In this document: in pieces, positions 1 to 10,495 of the stretch
Layout of the letters: every line of letters begins with the position of its first letter
Numbering within the stretch: position 1 is the first letter of the stretch
Source: Mytilus trossulus
Lineage: Eukaryota > Mollusca > Bivalvia > Mytilida > Mytilidae
Assembly: GCF_036588685.1 (NCBI RefSeq)
Contig: NC_086374.1
Location: 30,124,886-30,188,885, forward strand
DNA length: 64,000 nucleotides
Direction of reading: 5' to 3'
The notes under the pieces: generated by a model
Told to the model about the DNA's origin: nothing
Databases searched by the model: none
The model's input: the letters and a program-made list of their open reading frames with translations, nothing else
Made by a program: the position numbers and the translations under genes

Positions 1-308
1 TTTTAAACCATAGAAAACCATGAAATTATGTTGATGACGTCACGGTCACTTCAATGACTTGACTCAATTATGTCTATGGGCTGATAACAAAATAGCTTCA
101 GCCAATCAGAAGACATGTTACATCCATAATTTAATTATTTAAGTTAAGAGCAAAGTAAAATCATTGAAATGATAAGAGTTAACTGTAAATAGTTTCAGAC
201 AGAAAAGTAATAATGGCGACAGGTGTTGGCCACAGGATTTTGCTTCTTTTTTTCCAATAAAAAAAAAATGCAGCATCCAATTATGAAGAACTTAAAATTG
301 GAAGTTAG

Positions 309-390
309 AAACTGAATCAGGCCTATCGATCCAATGTTTTTTTTATTCAACATTTCTGTTCAGATAGAAACATTTCATCACATACAGTTT
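309..390 (-). ncRNA. Box C/D snoRNA-like copy 1, RPL35 intron 3
   Basis: Read on the minus strand: C box GTGATGA (375-381), a D'-like CTGA, a degenerate C' (ATGTTGA), the guide GGATCGATAGGC, then D box CTGA (317-320). The flanks AAACTG and CAGTTT pair as a terminal stem. The guide is complementary to the conserved 28S rRNA stretch GCCUAUCGAUCC; by the D-box plus five rule the target would be the A of GCCUA. The orientation is that of the host gene. A local tandem duplication of about 41 bp lies just to its right (about 384-465). Confidence 0.75.
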
Positions 391-769
391 ATTTTTCTCT
401 CTGTTCTCAAGATATAAGATGAGGCACAGTTTATTTTTCTCTCTGTTCTCAAGATATAAGATGAGGCAACAACATCAATCATGTCAGATGATAGCATTAT
501 GGAAGAATTCTGGCCTTCAGTATGGGATGTTATATAATCATAAACTAGGTCAAACTAAAAGGAAACATTTTGAAATTAATTATCAGAACACAGTTAATTC
601 TTCAAAATGACAAGAGTTAATGTAAATGGTTAATAACAGAAATGTACTATTATGGTAACAGGTGTTAGACACATATCTTTGCTAGTTTCTGTCTAATTCA
701 AATAAAAGCAGCATTCATTTGTAAAATTAAAGGGCTTACAAATTGTTAGTTATTAGACCAAGAGCTAAT

Positions 770-850
770 AAACTGAATCAGGCCTATCGATCCAATGTTT
801 TATTATTCAACATTTCTGTTCAGATAGAAACATATCATCACATACAGTTC
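770..850 (-). ncRNA. Box C/D snoRNA-like copy 2, RPL35 intron 3
   Basis: Same architecture as copy 1: C box GTGATGA at 835-841, D box at 778-781, and the guide GGATCGATAGGC intact. The terminal stem is AAACTG at the 3' side with a one-base change on the 5' side (plus-strand CAGTTC). Confidence 0.72.
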
Positions 851-1197
851 ATTTTTCTCTCTGTTCTCAAGATACAAGATAAGGCAACAACATCAATTAT
901 GTCAGATGATAGCATCATGGAAGATTTCTAGCCTTCAGTACGGGAAGTTTTATATTGGTTCTATCATAAACTAGGTCAAACTAAAAGTAAAGACTTAACA
1001 TTTTGAATTTAATTATCAGAACACAGTTAAATTCTTTAAAATGACGAGAGTTAAAGTAAATGGTTAATAACAGAAATGTACTTTTATGGTAACAGGTGTT
1101 AGACACATATCTCAGCTAGTTTCTGTCTAATTCAAATAAAAGCAGTATTCATTTGCAAAAATCTTACAAATTGTGAGTTATTAGAACAAAAGCTTAT

Positions 1198-1279
1198 AAA
1201 CTGAATCAGGCCTATCGATCCAATGTTTTTTTTATTCAACATTTCTGTTCAGATAGAAACATTTCATCATATACAGTTT
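1198..1279 (-). ncRNA. Box C/D snoRNA-like copy 3, RPL35 intron 3
   Basis: C box ATGATGA at 1264-1270, D box CTGA at 1206-1209, intact guide, and a perfect AAACTG/CAGTTT terminal stem. This copy is closest to the consensus. Confidence 0.76.
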
Positions 1280-1602
1280 ATTTATCTCTCTATTCTTGAG
1301 ATATTAGATGAGACAATAACATCAATTATGATAGCTTCATGAAAGATTTCTGGTCTTCACTAGGAGATGTTAATGCTTCAAATCTAAACTCAGTCACACT
1401 AAAAGAGATACAATTAAGAATTTATAGATCAAAACAAAGTAAATTACTCTAAATGAAGAGAGTTAACTGTGAATAGTTTATAACAGATATGTACTGATGG
1501 TGACAGGCGTTAGCCACAAATCTTTGCCAGTTTCGAATATAAAGAAATGCTGCACCCATTCATGAAGAACTTAAAAATTGGAAGTTGTGATAAGAGCTAA
1601 AT

Positions 1603-1683
1603 AAACTGAATCAGGCCTATCGATCCAATGTTTTATTATTCAACATGTTTGTTCAGATAGAAACATTTCATCATCTACAGTTT
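1603..1683 (-). ncRNA. Box C/D snoRNA-like copy 4, RPL35 intron 3
   Basis: C box ATGATGA at 1668-1674, D box at 1611-1614, intact guide and terminal stem. It differs from copies 1-3 in the segment between the D' and C' boxes (plus-strand CAACATGTTTGTTCAG). Confidence 0.75.
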
Positions 1684-1965
1684 ATTTTCTCAAGCTATTC
1701 GATAATGCAACCAATAATGATAGTATCATGGTAGATTTCGGGCTTCAGTGGGAGATGTTAATGAATTGGTTCAATTCTATACTATAACACAAATGAACTA
1801 AAGACTTTATAAAGTTGGTCTTTGTTATCATCATGTAACAAAGATCAGAACAAAGTAAAATCATTGAAATGACGAGTGTTAGCCACAAATCTTTGCTAGC
1901 GTTTAATATAAAGAAGTACAGCATCCTCTTTTGAAGAACTTGGAAGGTAAGCCAAAAAGCTTAAT

Positions 1966-2046
1966 AAACTGAATCAGGCCTATCGATCCAATGTTTGATT
2001 ATTCAACATATTTGTTCAGATAGAAACATTTCATCATATACAGTTT
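1966..2046 (-). ncRNA. Box C/D snoRNA-like copy 5, RPL35 intron 3
   Basis: C box ATGATGA at 2031-2037, D box at 1974-1977, intact guide and stem. The A/T run next to the guide carries a G (plus-strand GTTTGATTATTC), a variant shared with copy 6. Confidence 0.74.
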
Positions 2047-2230
2047 ATATATATAATTATTTGATATAACAAAAAAATCAACAAAAAGCATCATTGTAGA
2101 ATTCTAGCCATCAGTGTGGGATGTTATTTGTTCAATTGTAAATAATGTCTTATTAAAGAATTTAACTTGAAATTTCTTTTCACCATTTTAATACCCTAAA
2201 ATGATGCAAGTCAACTAACTAGTTTCTGAC

Positions 2231-3249
2231 CAGGGCTTCCAAAACGGTCATATATTCCGGTCATTTGTATAATGTCCGGTAAAAGACCGGCTGGGAAAAG
2301 CATGAAACGGTCATATACTTTTTAGTTTTCAAGGCTTTTTCGGTCATTTTAATATAATTCACGATCTTTTTGACCCAACATTTTGCCTTTAACAGCCATA
2401 CATTTCCGGTCATAAAAGTGACTTGTTGATTAATTACTATCAAAACAACCCTTACTTCAATACTTTCTAATTTTAATCACGGCTAATTAGTTGTTGGACA
2501 GCTGAAAACTACCTGTTAAGGTGACAGGTAAACTAATTTTAGTACCGGACATCGTATAAATTAATCTGTCGTACATTTCAGCGGTTTGTATCTAATTGAT
2601 TTAGTCCAAAAGATCAAATTTATTATTAATACATTTATAAACTTGATTTCTTGAAACATTTAAAAAGGTTTTTTTTACATGAAAAAATCGTCAGAACTAC
2701 GTTGTATGAACAAGAACACGTGTGCGCATGTGCAGAGGTGGGAAATTCAATTATGCATCCTACATTTCTTCAAAATTCTAAAACTATCATTGATACCTGT
2801 ACCTTACGTTCATTTCAAGTATTTTGTTGAAGAAATAACGTGGAAAGAGCTTCTTCGCTCAGTCATGCTATGTAAACGTACACGGATTTTACGTATCCGT
2901 TTATGGTCCATGTTTTACCATTGTCAAGTCAACATCCGGGTTTGAAAAATGTGACTTTAAAAACGAAAATAAAGTTTTTGACAACGTCATTTTGCACAAT
3001 TAAAGAGTCTCATGCAGATATGAGCACGCTGATGTGCACACTTTGAATGATGCAATGCCAATTTTAACAGTTTATGTCAGAACATCAAATTCATATCAAA
3101 GTAAAGTTTAATATCGTTTTTAATCTAATGTCAATCATTGGGATGGCCATCTGATTACCATAATTGCCTTTTGTGACTTAGTCTTGGGGATTAAAATTTG
3201 GATCGGATATAAAATGTACGGCTGGCTCAGAAAAATTTTGGAAGCCCTG
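2231..3249. mobile_element. Non-autonomous hAT-like DNA transposon
   Basis: Terminal inverted repeats CAGGGCTTCCAAAA (2231-2244) and TTTTGGAAGCCCTG (3236-3249) are perfect over 14 bp. They are flanked by an exact 8-bp direct repeat TTTCTGAC at 2223-2230 and 3250-3257. An 8-bp duplication and a CAGGG terminus are hallmarks of the hAT superfamily. The 1019-bp body has repeated 'CGGTCATA' and 'CCGGTCAT' motifs near the left end and no long reading frame, so it would depend on a transposase made elsewhere. It splits the snoRNA array between copies 5 and 6. Confidence 0.85.
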
Positions 3250-3383
3250 TTTCTGACTGAAATGTACTTTTGGTTGTAGCAACAAATCTTTGATAGTCGA
3301 AGGTCTTATTTAAAGAAATGCAGCATCCATTTATACATAGATCATAAAACATGTAAAATTAAAAGTTTAGACAAAAGCTAAAT

Positions 3384-3462
3384 AAACTGAATCAGGCTTA
3401 TCGATCCAATGTTTGATTATTCAACATATTTTTTCAGATAGAAACATTTCATCATGTAGTTT
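3384..3462 (-). ncRNA. Box C/D snoRNA-like copy 6, guide mutated
   Basis: C box ATGATGA at 3449-3455 and D box at 3392-3395 are kept. The guide has one change (plus-strand GGCTTATCGATCC in place of GGCCTATCGATCC), which puts a mismatch three bases from the D box. The 5' side of the terminal stem lacks two bases. It may be decaying or have shifted specificity. It is the first copy to the right of the inserted hAT-like element. Confidence 0.6.
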
Positions 3463-3873
3463 ATTTTTCTTTCTATTCACAAGATACAAAATGAGGCAAT
3501 TGATTCAATAATGATAGTATCATGGTAAAATTCTGGCCCGTGGGATGTTACTAGTGCAATACTTAACTGTGTCTTCCTAAAAATTAAACTTTAAAGTTGG
3601 AATTTCTTTCTACCATTTAAGTATCAGAACAATTTAAATTCCGTGAAATGAGAGTCAACTTTAGACTAGTACAATTTTAATCAGACTAAAAAGTACTTGA
3701 AAAACTTTGTGTAGACACTGCTTGACACATAATTTGGACTAGTAGTTTTGATTTTTTTTTGGTGCAGACTGGGTGTTAATTGCACATCTTTGCTACTTTC
3801 TGTTTTAATTTGAAAAGCAACATCCATTTATAAAGGCTTAAAAACTGGAAGTCAAGACAGACAGGAGCTTAAT

Positions 3874-3954
3874 AAACTGAATCAGGCCTATCGATCCAAT
3901 GTTTTATTATTCAACATTTCTGTTCAGATAGAAACATTTCATCATCTACAGTTT
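3874..3954 (-). ncRNA. Box C/D snoRNA-like copy 7, RPL35 intron 3
   Basis: C box ATGATGA at 3939-3945, D box at 3882-3885, intact guide and terminal stem. Its core matches copies 3 and 4 closely. Confidence 0.75.
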
Positions 3955-4382
3955 ATTTTTATCTCCTATTCTCAAGATATTTAATAAGGCAACAACATCA
4001 AAAATGATAGCATCATGGTAGAATTCTACTATCGGTCAGCTTTTGCTAGTTTCTGTTTAAATTTATTCCCACTATTACAGATTTGGAGTGACTTAAAAGT
4101 TGGCATATATTGTTATAGACAATTCTTTTATTTAGACCTTCACCCCTAAGAGGTCTCTTGAATAATTTTGTTTTCGGATTGGGTTGCTGTCTCAAGTCTC
4201 ATTTAGATGTTTCTTCAATTGATATTTCAAAATACCTATCCAGTTGTATTCAGCCTTAAGGTGTTGTACATTTATTAAACAAAACAGGAGTGAAATGAAT
4301 ATGTGGTCTCTTAACTGTTCCATCTCTTGTACGATTATCAGTTTTGTTACAGCCTAAATATGAAGTAATATATAAGCTTAAT

Positions 4383-4463
4383 AAACTGAATCAGGCCTAT
4401 CGATCCAATGTTTTATTATTCAACATATTTGTTCAGATAGAAACATTTCATCATGTACAGTTT
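4383..4463 (-). ncRNA. Box C/D snoRNA-like copy 8, nearest to RPL35 exon 3
   Basis: C box ATGATGA at 4448-4454, D box at 4391-4394, intact guide and stem. It lies about 270 bp downstream of the exon 3 donor in transcription order, so it is the copy nearest the exon. The spacer between copies 7 and 8 (about 4030-4370) is largely unrelated to the other spacers. Confidence 0.75.
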
Positions 4464-4732
4464 ATTTTTCGCAATCTTAAACTAAAATCATAATGGAGAC
4501 TTAAAATTTTGAATTTGGTTTGTTTCAGCAATTAAGTTCAGAACAAAGTTAATTCATTGAAATGAGTTAATGCATTAAACATGTAACTAGTTATGACACT
4601 GTCACAGTGATGTACTACTGACACAGATCATTGCTAGTTTCAGTATAATTTATCCTCAAATATTAGACTTTTCACAACTAAGAGCTTGACATATTGAACA
4701 TAATTTGTATTTTCTATTCTTATATCACTTAC

Positions 4733-6480
4733 ATCTTTGACAACTTTGATGCTGCTCCACCTGTTACTTTAGCAACTCTAAGTGTAGCAAGCTCCTAAAA
4801 ATAGAGATAATTTGAAAGTCAAGTTGAACCATTTTTTCTACCCATTTTAAATAAATTGTTATATAGCAAGGTTTGACATAGGATACTGAGAAAGAAGACA
4901 TCAAAAGAATTATATAAATTGGCAGCCAAACGCATGATTCTGTAATCCAACCCTGTCAAATAGAATATAAAAACATTTCTTCTACCAACTTAACAGGTTC
5001 CAGGTGAAAACAACACAGTAAATATTCTTTTTGTTTTCGTACATTAGTTTGACTTGTTTAACATTTGTGATTTCAGGGCCTTTTAAAGCGGACTATGCTT
5101 GATGGGCTTTGCTCATATTTGAAAGCTGTATGGTCACCTGCAGCTGTTAATTTCAGTGTCATTTGGTGTTTGGTGAAAAATTATTTTGTTGGCAAACATA
5201 TCACATCTTATTTACATATAATTGCATTGGTGTATGCAAGTTTAGGTCAAAGCCAATAATTAGTGGTTAATTATCAAACTAGAAAGATTCAGTTTTACAT
5301 GCACTTATTTGATTTCCTCAATCACTGTTCTACTTGTATTTGGTTAAACTATTACAAGTACTTTTTAAGTTTAAGCCGGAAAGGCCTTGAAGTAATACAT
5401 CATCACTTTTCTCATACTTACATTTTTCAGTTCATCAAGCTGCTTCACAAGTTCATCTTTCTTTTTACCCCTCAATTCCTTTGCTTTAACTTTGGCCTAC
5501 AAGTTTTAAATAGATGTGTCTAAGAAATGAATGAGTATATAACTTGTTTCAAGCCATGCATGTACATGAATGCATATTTTACATAAGTGATATTAATTGA
5601 ATCTGCCAGCCATAAAGAGTCAATAAAAAGGCTACATGTAGATCTGATCAGCAAGATGACAATCGCTATTGTCCTATTATTTAAAACTAAAAACAAATCC
5701 TTTCAATCAATATGCAAAAATAAGCATGTAGCCTTTGGTCTACAGGACATACATGTTATCACAATAAAATCTACAGACACTCACTATACATTTTTTGTAC
5801 AGTGCAATTTTCTAAATTTAGAAATGATATTATTTTAAGTATGTGAATAGTATGACTGTGTGGTTCTCAAAAATGAATTCATAATATTATATTTGTGTGT
5901 GGCTTTTCCGAACTCAGTGCCACTGAAAAACCTGTATAAAACATGTTGACCCTGCATTTCTTGTTTCATAAACCGTTCTATACCATATGTACTCAACTCG
6001 AATGTTTAATCTAATTTTAGGTTTTATTTATCCATATGCCATATAGTATAAATCAGAAGTTTAAAAAAAAAACCAGATGCAGATTTCAAGTAACAATTTG
6101 TTTATAGATATTTATATGCACCCCTTGCATTGAAATAAACTGATTTTATAAGGTTGACAGGTATTATGACACGATGGGATTACAATGACAAGACCAGTTT
6201 CGGTAAAAAGGTTTCAAGATTGTATTAACATGTTATATGTAGCCTAATCCATATAAACATTCCCATTTTAGTTTAGACGTTCAGAAAAAGGAAGGAATCA
6301 TGCATCTTTCACAATAAGGATAACAGAAATATCAATGAAATGGCCTAGAATAGATTATGTTTTGGCCAAACGACATGTAATAATTAATTATTCTGATATC
6401 AGTGTAAAAGATTCCGTTGGATTATTTTGCATTAAAATTTCTACCATGTTAGATGAGAGTGCGATTGGAAAAGGCGGAAG
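4733..6480 (-). CDS. RPL35: Ribosomal protein L35 (uL29), 5' part of gene; exons 1-3
   Basis: Large-subunit ribosomal protein uL29, which sits near the polypeptide exit tunnel. Three minus-strand exons are visible. Exon 1 (6445-6480) has a pyrimidine-rich TOP-like start (CTTCCGCCTTTTCC) and ends exactly after the ATG, followed by GTAGAA. Exon 2 (5422-5496, 25 codons) reads AKVKAKELRGKKKDELVKQ then LDELKN, with AG before it and GTAAGT after it. Exon 3 (4733-4794) reads ELATLRVAKVTGGAASKLSK plus a split codon (phase 2) and GTAAGT. These match the N-terminal 47 residues of the family, including the hallmark AKVTGGAASKLSK. The remaining ~75 residues (RVVRKSIARV onward) were not found at 1-4700, so they lie left of the window. 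An exon ending at the ATG and a TOP start are typical of ribosomal protein genes. Gene identity is very sure; the transcription start is inferred. Confidence 0.95.
5040..5190 (-). repeat. Fragment of mussel-type dispersed repeat (family A)
   Basis: Contains 'GGGCCTTTTAAAGC', 'GGGCTTTGCTCATA' and 'GTATGGTCACCTGCAG' in the antisense orientation of the element seen at 8970-9440. It lies in RPL35 intron 2. Confidence 0.6.
5497..6444 (-). other. RPL35 intron 1
   Basis: Starts GTAGAA next to the ATG exon and ends CTTGTAG before exon 2. It is 948 bp and AT-rich. Short reading frames inside it have no recognisable content. No box C/D core like that of intron 3 is present. Confidence 0.8.
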
Positions 6481-6778
6481 TGGAATAACGAGCTGGTAAT
6501 CTTTCCAAATACAAATTCGTCCCAAGTATGATATTTCGGTCCAGTAATCAAATACGATATTTTAATACTTTTTATACTCCTAACAATAACATATCATTAA
6601 AATACATTTATTGTCACACAAAAAGAGTAGGCGAATTACAAAAGGCGTCAAAATGAATTTTCGACAGCGATTTTCTACCAGCTTTTTTGAGGGGCGAATT
6701 TGTCTTTAATCAAACCGGAAATATTGACTGTAAATTTCCGGGGTGTGAGTTTACTTCCTTGTTTCCCAAGACTGAAAG
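6481..6778. promoter_or_regulatory. Divergent promoter region RPL35 / ARPC5
   Basis: The RPL35 TOP-like start (about 6480, minus) and the ARPC5 start codon (6779, plus) are about 300 bp apart and face away from each other, so they share this region. It contains 'AAACCGGAAATATTG' and 'TTTCCGGGGTG', two CCGGAA-type (ETS-like) cores close to ARPC5. No TATA box is obvious at the expected spacing for RPL35. Confidence 0.55.
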
Positions 6779-9700
6779 ATGTCCAAGTCAGGCAATTCTA
6801 GAGCTTTTCGTAAAGTTGACGTGGACCAGTTTGACGAAGATAAATACGAAGAACAAGATGATGAGAACGAGCAGATTTCTGGCCCGAATGAGTCGGATGT
6901 TAACGCTCTTTTGGCACAATATCCTTTTTTTTTTTAACATTGACATTGTTATAAAATGTAGGATGTAGATGATAAGAACGGCATTCATGCGCCCTTCTGC
7001 GGAAGATACCAACAAACATGGGCATACAAAATAACATTAACACATGAGATTTATACGATGCATTTAGACTGGGACATCCCAACTAATTTTAATATTTATC
7101 AGGATCTTATTGTATGAGTAGACCTCACTTTGTTTGTTGCTTCTCTTCCTTTTACAATAAAATAATCATCACACTTTATATCAAATAAGTACCATGCATA
7201 ATCACATATGTCATCATCACTTATGATTATTTTGTTTGTGTTATTTTGGTAGAAAAACAAAAATAAAGGCGTCTGCAGATTGTTTCTTTCATGGGACAGA
7301 ATTTTAAGTTACAGAAAAGACTTCCGTTTAGAATTGGTTTTTTTTAAATAACATTGTACACATAATTTTCATAAGTAATTGGGAACAGGATATTCTTTTA
7401 GCTGTGTTTCTGTATACTATGATCATAACGACATACATATATATACTATTTACTATCAATTCAAAAAGTTTACATAAAGACTAGGATAGTAAATTTGGAA
7501 TTGATAGTAGATAGCAAATTATTTAATACACTTTATTTCCAGTTTATGTATGTTAATGGTGTACTGAAATTCAATAAAAAAAACACACACAAAAAATCTC
7601 AATCTAGTATGTATCTGAAATATCCATGAAATAACATGGAAATATTTTAAATTAATTGATTTTGTTCAATGTCTTCATTGTTATGTATAGATTAAAAATA
7701 ACTGTTAATTATTCTGCTAATGACATTATTATATTTACATGTATAATGTCTTTGATCTCTCATTGTTGTATACTCTTGTATGGTAACACAACAGCCCTAT
7801 AAAGTATAAGTAACACAAGCATACCCTTTGTTGGTTCTTATTGCTTACTTTTAATGTCTTTTAATGTCTTTTAATAGATTTCTTTTTTTACAATCAATGC
7901 AAAAACCACAATATGAACATATATGTATGAAGGCTTATTTTATAGGACTAGTAAAAAATTGAGAAAAAAAAACCATTTAATAAAATAAACTACCGGTAGC
8001 AACCTTGGAATTAGTAAAAACATTGTAAGTACAAATTGTAAGGGAATTTAATTTTTAGCTATGCATGTATATATATGCTCCTTTTGATCTGAAGTGTGAT
8101 TTTAGTGATTTTTTTTATATCAAATAATGCAATACTGATAATTCTAATTGATAAATGACTAACATGTTTTCTCAAGATCTGTTGAATTAAACTATTATCT
8201 GCCTTAACTGTAGAACAGGAAAGAACAGTGATGCCTTAAAAAGTGCACTGAAAAATGCACCAGTTGGAAGTAAAGATCAAAAGTTAAAAGTAAGTATTTT
8301 GAATTAAATATAATAAAAAAATATTGCATTCACTGTTGCCTTGCTTGGAGAGATGGCAATCTAATAGTTATCTTTTTATATTGAAAGCCATTTACACTAA
8401 CATATATATATATTTCTTATTTCTAATTTATGCCCTAAATATGCATGCAATATACATGTATGCCACTGGGAGAAAATCAAACAACAGTTTATAGTCTTTT
8501 TTAAAGTATTTATGTTTTATTTTGATATCATAAAAAAAGAAGTGGAAAACAAGTAAATTTAAAGTTAAACTGTTGGGAATGTATAAAGCATGTGCAAATT
8601 CTTGTTATATTTACATATATTTTTTTTCAGAATAAAGCTGTGCAATTAGTGACAAGAGTCCTGACATCTTTTAAGTCAAATGAAATTGACTCGTGTGTGA
8701 AATCTTTAGATACAGTGACATTAGATTTACTTATGAAATATATATATAAAGGATTTGAAAACCCATCAGAGGGAAGCAGTGGTGCACTTTTAACTTGGCA
8801 TGAAAAGGTTTGTAAATAGAAATATAAAATTAATGAGATGTTGTATCATCATAGTAATGTTATAGTATGATTATTGCTTAAACAACTATTCACCACGACA
8901 TTCACTAAAACAATCAGTTTTCAACTTTTTTGGGAGTCATTCTTGAAATTATTGACTTGATTATTAGTATATATAAAAAAAGAAGATGTAGTATGATTGC
9001 CAATGAGACAACTATCCACAAAAGACCAAAATGACACAGACATTAACAACTATAGGTCACTGTACAGCCTTCAACAATGAGCAAAGCCCATACCGCATAG
9101 TCAGCTATAAAAGGCCCTGATAAGACAATGTAAAACAATTCAAACGAGAAAACTAACGGCCTTATTTATGTAAAAAAAAAAAACGAAAAAAAAAATATGT
9201 AACACATAAACAAATGACAACCACTGAATATACAGGCTCCTGACTTGGGACAGACACATACATAAATATTGTGGCAGGGTTAAACATGTTAGCAGGATCC
9301 CAACCCTCCCCCTAACCTGGGACAGTTGTATAACAGTACAACATAAGAACGAACTATAAAAATCAGTTGAAAAAGGCTTAACTCATCAGATGGACAAAAA
9401 TATAAGTGGACATGGCCGGGTACTTATACACAAAAAGACACAATGAACAGATATAGTTTTATCATGACAAGTTGCAGATCAAGTTGAAATTTTGTTCCAG
9501 GCTAATGATTTTGTGCAGAGTTAGGGTCTTTGGGCATAGAAAATTTACTAAAATAATTAGTTTCAACAGTGTTTTTCATGCTGATGGATTGATATTTTTA
9601 TGTAGTTTACACCATTACAAGTTATAGATTTAGTTAGAATTTCATTCCATTACAAAGAATTTTTAACCGGTAGGGGACTATGTTATGCCATGCAATACTC

Positions 9701-9974
9701 ACAGAATGCTTGTTGTTAATGTGTTTGTGCTATTCATCAGATAGTCTGCAAATACAAATTTAAAATTTTCAATTAAACTTAAATATATTTAGCTTGTATA
9801 AGTGATTAAACCAGCGATTCATTTATAGTCTTTTTTTTTTATTGTACATATAGTACACCTAACAATAGTAGATGCATAAACTAAAGATAAACATGTTTTT
9901 CCTTTTTTCAGGCTTTTGCTTTAGGTGGTTTAGGAACAGTTATGAGAGTTTTAACAGACAGGAAGTGTGTATGA
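6779..9974 (+). CDS. ARPC5: Actin-related protein 2/3 complex subunit 5 (p16-Arc)
   Basis: Subunit of the Arp2/3 complex, which nucleates branched actin filaments. Coding exons: 6779-6918, 8217-8289, 8631-8807 and 9912-9974 (stop TGA), joining in frame to 150 aa; human ARPC5 has 151. The acidic N-terminus ([18 protein letters not shown]) and the C-terminal half ([38 protein letters not shown]) match the family along their length. Introns 2 and 3 are GT-AG. Intron 1 lacks GT at its start and only joins in frame as an AT-AC intron (separate entry). A polyadenylation signal AATAAA lies at 10246-10251. ARPC5 and ARPC5L cannot be told apart with certainty in a mollusc, which may have only one gene. 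Confidence 0.95.
6919..8216 (+). other. U12-type AT-AC intron (ARPC5 intron 1)
   Basis: The donor is ATATCCTTT (6919 on), identical to the minor-spliceosome 5' consensus. The branch motif CCTTAAC (8202-8208) is followed after 8 nt by an intron ending in AC (8215-8216). Joining GCACA to AGGAAAG restores [17 protein letters not shown], which aligns to the same place in other ARPC5 proteins. No GT-AG alternative preserves the frame at this point. Confidence 0.85.
8970..9440 (+). repeat. Mussel-type dispersed repeat, family A (long copy)
   Basis: About 470 bp beginning 'AAAAGAAGATGTAGTATGATT', then 'GCCAATGAGACAACTATCC', 'CAACAATGAGCAAAGCCCA' and 'CCAACCCTCCCCCTAACCTG'. The same blocks recur at 19470-19900, 29980-30135, 38730-38910, 40850-41215, 44425-44625 and 48595-48900. 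No coding capacity was seen. It lies in ARPC5 intron 3. Confidence 0.75.
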
Positions 9975-10260
9975 AAACATGACAAAATACATTCTAAAAA
10001 AATTTATATGAGCGCAGAAACTCTGATATATTTTATAGATATGAACAATTTTATTACAAATACTTATGTTATGACTGATATTTGAGAACAAAAAGAAATC
10101 AAGTTGTTCCAGTGCCAACTGTAACATTCAATATGTACATATGTCCTGTATGTATATGTCAGGTTTTCTGTAGACTACCCATCTACTTCATTATTAAAAG
10201 TATATACATTACTAGAATTATGCACTGCTGAGAATTTTTTTTATTAATAAATAACGTAAA
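9975..10260 (+). other. ARPC5 3' untranslated region
   Basis: AT-rich sequence from the stop codon to just past the first good polyadenylation signal, AATAAA at 10246-10251. The true cleavage site is not visible. Confidence 0.5.
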
Positions 10261-10495
10261 AAATCTTTGGAAAGTCATTTTTTTTACCATGTTTACTACA
10301 TCATGTACATGTAACATGATATGCCAGCCTAAAAAAAAACAACTTTATAGTAATTAAAATATTGTATCTTTATCAATAGTTACATGTATAGTGTTTATTG
10401 TATTAGACATGAATGCAGAGATTTTATTTGCATTATATTGTATAGTACGTACTTATCATTGTAATTGCTATTGTCTGTTAACTTTACAAAAAAAC

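Larger units (their letters stand above)
1..4560 (-). repeat. Tandem array of ~360-510 bp units carrying the snoRNA
   Basis: The snoRNA core recurs at 309, 770, 1198, 1603, 1966, 3384, 3874 and 4383. Spacers share blocks such as 'AAAGTAAAATCATTGAAATGA', 'AACAGGTGTTAGACACA' and 'GCAGCATCCATT', so the whole unit was duplicated and not just the RNA. Bases 1-308 are the remainder of a further unit, so the array probably continues left. Spacers are clearly more diverged than the cores. I saw no convincing short exon (acceptor plus GTAAGT-type donor) in the spacers. Confidence 0.85.

Noticed and set aside
419..931. Reading frames of about 62 codons repeated in the snoRNA array
   Set aside because: They cross the snoRNA cores on the opposite strand and are repeated because the DNA is repeated; no coding signal.
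1..4560. Possible CRISPR-like or simple satellite interpretation of the regular array
   Set aside because: Units are hundreds of bases long in a eukaryotic gene, and the conserved core has box C/D snoRNA structure, which a plain satellite would not explain.
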